Source: Allobrachymonas sp. | GTDB lineage: Bacteria; Pseudomonadota; Gammaproteobacteria; Burkholderiales; Burkholderiaceae_C | Length of the DNA: 7,622 nucleotides | Direction: 5' to 3' | Assembly (NCBI GenBank): GCA_018054915.1 | Contig: JAGPIR010000054.1 | Span: forward strand, 1 to 7,622 | Shown: in pieces, positions 5,998 through 7,622 of the stretch | Numbering within the stretch: position 1 is the first letter of the stretch | Layout: the number at the start of each line of letters is the position of its first letter | Notes under the pieces: model-generated | Database searches by the model: none | What the model saw: the letters and a program-made list of their open reading frames with translations, nothing else | What the model was told of the DNA's origin: nothing | Program-made: the position numbers and the translations under genes

Positions 5998-6100
5998 TGG
6001 TGGAGCGTGCTGCGCGCGCTGTACTGCATGGACGCAGGCGTGGGTGACTGGCTGGTTGTTTCCATGAAGAGTGATGGGTGGACTATAGGCAACAATTAAT
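5997..6100 (+). other. Possible stub of the lost permease gene
   Basis: The ATPase stop overlaps an ATG (TGATG, 5995-5999), the usual translational-coupling junction before a downstream partner. The ATG frame runs only 16 codons (MVERAARAVLHGRRRG) before TGA. The neighbouring frame reads WWSVLRALYCMDAG followed by VGDWLVVSMK, which faintly recalls the start of YbbP-type permeases (a Leu-Arg-Ala-Leu stretch before the first membrane segment). No permease of the expected 800 or so residues follows. A remnant of its 5' end is plausible but not proven. Confidence 0.25.
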
Positions 6101-6177
6101 TTTTGAAAAAGATTTCTTTTTTTGTAAATCTTTAACAAACCTTTTATTTATCGGTTTTTCCCTTATACACTGTGTGC
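6096..6177 (+). promoter_or_regulatory. AT-rich control region with inverted repeat upstream of the small exported protein
   Basis: This is the most AT-rich stretch of the window. It contains a perfect 8-bp inverted repeat, AAAGATTT 6108-6115 with AAATCTTT 6126-6133, around a T-rich 10-base loop. A -10-like TATACA lies at 6164-6169 but no good -35 sits 16-18 bases before it; TTAACA at 6132-6137 is too far. It most likely holds the promoter of the gene at 6248 and perhaps an operator. Exact promoter boxes cannot be assigned. Confidence 0.35.
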
Positions 6178-6207
6178 CGCATGCGCATGCGCATGCGCAT
6201 GCATGCA
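6178..6207. repeat. CGCATG hexanucleotide tandem repeat (4 copies), alternating purine-pyrimidine
   Basis: Four perfect copies of CGCATG occupy 6178-6201, followed by a related CATGCA. All 30 bases 6178-6207 alternate pyrimidine and purine strictly, a pattern that favours left-handed Z-DNA, and the unit is self-complementary through GCATGC, so it can also form a hairpin. It lies 41-70 bases before the start codon at 6248, in the probable promoter or 5' untranslated region. Confidence 0.9.
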
Positions 6208-6247
6208 GTTACATCCATTTTGATTGCTTTAAGAAAGTCTGTTTGTC

Positions 6248-6439
6248 ATGAAAAAAATCGCTGTTGCTCTGATCGCTTCGGGTTTTGCTGTTGCTTCTTT
6301 TGCTGCTACCCCTGTTGCCGCCAAGGCGCCCGCTAGCGCTGCTGCTTCTGCTCCAGTTAAGGCTAAGGCTAAGGCTAAGGCTGCTGTTTCCAAGAAAAAA
6401 GTTGCTTCTGCTCCGGCCAAAGCTGCTGCCAGCAAATAA
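6248..6439 (+). CDS. Small exported Ala/Lys-rich protein, function unknown
   Basis: The 63-residue product begins with a clear Sec signal peptide: MKK, then the hydrophobic IAVALIASGFAVASFA, with probable cleavage after Ala19 (ASFA/ATPV). The mature part of about 44 residues is nearly all Ala, Lys, Pro, Ser and Val, strongly basic, and without Cys or aromatic residues. It contains a (Lys-Ala)4 run encoded by four AAGGCT repeats, and the near-repeat ASAPVKA / ASAPAKA. Such low-complexity basic exported proteins are common in Burkholderiales and resemble histone-like or envelope-associated peptides, but I cannot assign a function. A weak ribosome-binding site (AAGAAAG, 6231-6237) precedes the ATG. 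A strong terminator follows 21 bases after the stop, so it is a single-gene unit. The signal peptide, terminator and codon structure support a real gene. Confidence 0.8.
   Translation: MKKIAVALIASGFAVASFAATPVAAKAPASAAASAPVKAKAKAKAAVSKKKVASAPAKAAASK
6359..6382 (+). repeat. AAGGCT tandem repeat (4 copies) inside the small exported protein
   Basis: Four perfect AAGGCT units encode alternating Lys-Ala. Because the unit is two codons, copy-number changes would keep the frame and alter only the length of the basic run. Confidence 0.9.
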
Positions 6440-6460
6440 TCGCTCTCAGCGTTTTCAAAA

Positions 6461-6490
6461 ACCCGCGTTCGGAATGAGCGCGGGTTTTTT
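6461..6490 (+). terminator. Rho-independent terminator of the small exported protein gene
   Basis: ACCCGCGTTC at 6461-6470 pairs with GAGCGCGGGT at 6476-6485 (one G-U pair) around a GGAAT loop, ending in six T at 6485-6490. An A run at 6457-6461 allows it to work for - strand transcription too, which would serve transcripts coming from phaC. Confidence 0.93.
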
Positions 6491-6536
6491 GTTGCTGCCG
6501 CGCAGTAGGACGTTTCTGGAGTTTTTCGAGCTTTGA

Positions 6537-6572
6537 CGGAAAACGGCACCGCGCCTGATGAGGCGTTTTCCG
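6537..6572. other. Inverted repeat between the two convergent genes
   Basis: CGGAAAACG at 6537-6545 and CGTTTTCCG at 6564-6572 form a perfect 9-bp stem; the loop contains a smaller alternative stem GCCT 6553-6556 with AGGC 6561-6564. No T run follows on either strand, so it is not a standard terminator. Its place downstream of phaC on the - strand could mean 3' end protection of that message. The rest of 6491-6713 shows no supported gene. Confidence 0.4.
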
Positions 6573-6713
6573 GGCGGGTGGCCTCAGGCTTGCGCAGCCA
6601 ACGCCGAGATCGATCCGGCCATTGGCGGAAACCATTTCAATGGCCGCTGACGGTTGTGAAGACGGGGCCTGTTGTGCCAACACCCGTTTCCCGGTGGTGG
6701 CCCCGGCCATGTT

Positions 6714-7622
6714 TCAATCCCCTTTGTGCGGTCTTGGTCCTGCGTTTGCCTGTGCCTTGACGTAGCGCCCTGGCGCGGGCTCGATGGGTAGGTGTGCGGC
6801 ATTGCCATATTGCTTGGGTGCTGGTACCATGCGCCCCCCCTGTTTATCCAACCATTTCGCCCAGTCGGCCCACCAGCTTCCTGCATGTTCTGTGGCGCCC
6901 TGCATCCATTGCGTGATGGAGGATGGCAGATCATCGTTCGTCCAATAGCTGCGCTTGTTTTTTTTCAAAGGATTGATCACTCCGGCGATGTGACCTGATG
7001 CACCCATCACAAACCGCTTGTCGCACGATTCGAGTACGTGGGTGCTGGCATAAGCGCCTTCAATCGGTACGATATGGTCTTCGCGTGATCCGTACAGGTA
7101 AACGGGTAGTTTCAGTTTGCCAAAATCGATTGGCTGGCCACAAACGGTTGTTGCGCCGGGTTGCATGAGCTTGTTTTCAAGATAGGTATTGCGCAGGTAC
7201 CAGGCATACCAAGGGCCGGGCAGATTGGTGGAGTCGCTGTTCCAGTACAGCAGGTCGAACGGACGGGGTGTTTCGCCCTTGAGGTAATTGTCGACGACAT
7301 AGTTCCAGACCAGTTCATTGGGCCGCAGGAAGCTGAAGGTATTGAGCAGGTCACCCGCAGGCAGCAAACCGCCTTGGGCGAACTGCATTTCGCGCCATCG
7401 CACGAACGCTTCGTCAATAAACAGTCCTAGAACACCGGGGTTGCTGAAGTCCATCAGGCAGGTCAGAAAAGTCGCGCTGTGGGCCAGTTGTTTGCGGCGG
7501 GCTGCCAACACGGCAAGTGCCGTGGCCAGCATAGTGCCGCCGACACAGAAACCCAGTACATTGAGTTTTTTTGCGCCAGAGATTTCCAGCACCTTCTGCA
7601 TGGCGGTAATGATGCCCGTTTC
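6714..7622 (-). CDS. phaC: Class I poly(3-hydroxyalkanoate) synthase, C-terminal part (5' end outside window)
   Basis: PhaC polymerises (R)-3-hydroxyacyl-CoA into polyester storage granules at the granule surface. The frame is open to base 7622, so the gene begins beyond the right edge; 302 residues are present of about 580-600 usual for class I. The lipase-like box GFCVGG holds the nucleophilic Cys (fragment residue 26). The catalytic Asp is in GSREDHIVP (182) and the His in GASGHIAG (211). The spacings, 156 and 29 residues, match Cys319-Asp480-His508 of the Cupriavidus necator enzyme closely. Other family stretches are RPNELVWNYVVDNYLKGETP, FDLLYWNSDSTNLPGPWYAW and the end EPAPGRYVKAQA. The C-terminal tail after YVKA is somewhat long. 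No phaA or phaB gene follows within the window, unlike the C. necator phaCAB operon. Confidence 0.96.
   Translation of the reverse strand, partial: ETGIITAMQKVLEISGAKKLNVLGFCVGGTMLATALAVLAARRKQLAHSATFLTCLMDFSNPGVLGLFIDEAFVRWREMQFAQGGLLPAGDLLNTFSFLRPNELVWNYVVDNYLKGETPRPFDLLYWNSDSTNLPGPWYAWYLRNTYLENKLMQPGATTVCGQPIDFGKLKLPVYLYGSREDHIVPIEGAYASTHVLESCDKRFVMGASGHIAGVINPLKKNKRSYWTNDDLPSSITQWMQGATEHAGSWWADWAKWLDKQGGRMVPAPKQYGNAAHLPIEPAPGRYVKAQANAGPRPHKGD

Noticed and set aside
6178..6207. The CGCATG repeats as a CRISPR array or integration site
   Set aside because: Units are only six bases with no spacers, and there are no cas, integrase or transposase genes in the window.

Overview
The window is bacterial chromosome, most likely from a betaproteobacterium of the Burkholderiales (Alcaligenaceae-like). 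Three things point there: infA sits between secY and rpmJ inside the ribosomal-protein cluster (in enteric gammaproteobacteria infA lies elsewhere), the order secY-infA-rpmJ-rpsM-rpsK-rpsD-rpoA-rplQ is followed by an initiator tRNA, and a class I polyhydroxyalkanoate synthase lies nearby. Base composition is moderate, neither strongly GC- nor AT-rich. The genus is not determined.

Positions 2-4023 (+ strand) are the distal spc operon and the alpha operon: the 3' end of secY, infA, rpmJ, rpsM, rpsK, rpsD, rpoA and rplQ, all intact. They supply the protein-export channel, initiation factor 1, ribosomal proteins L36, S13, S11, S4 and L17, and the RNA polymerase alpha subunit. The gaps before rpsD, rpoA and rplQ are longer than the others and each holds inverted repeats that look like leader or attenuator structures. 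An initiator tRNA(fMet) with its own -10 box and a strong terminator follows (4025-4182).

Positions 4183-5999 are a decayed region. After about 400 bp with no convincing gene come a divergent pair: a tesA-like SGNH arylesterase/thioesterase on the - strand and a YbbA-like ABC transporter ATPase on the + strand. Both are clearly recognisable and both are broken. The esterase has two opal codons, an internal deletion of roughly 40 codons and a frameshift in a C run. The ATPase has a small frameshifting deletion, a one-base insertion and an amber codon. The expected permease partner is missing beyond a possible start-codon stub. The divergent tesA / ybbA-ybbP arrangement known from E. coli therefore seems to have decayed as a unit.

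Positions 6000-6490 hold an AT-rich regulatory stretch with an inverted repeat, a hexanucleotide tandem repeat (CGCATG x4) that is a 30-bp alternating purine-pyrimidine tract, a small exported Ala/Lys-rich protein, and its terminator. From 6714 to the right edge, on the - strand, lies the C-terminal half of a class I PHA synthase (phaC) with all three catalytic residues visible. It makes carbon-storage polyester granules. No new defence, mobile or CRISPR system is visible. The most notable items are the pseudogenised tesA/ybbA locus, the candidate r-protein leaders, and the Z-DNA-like repeat upstream of the small exported protein.
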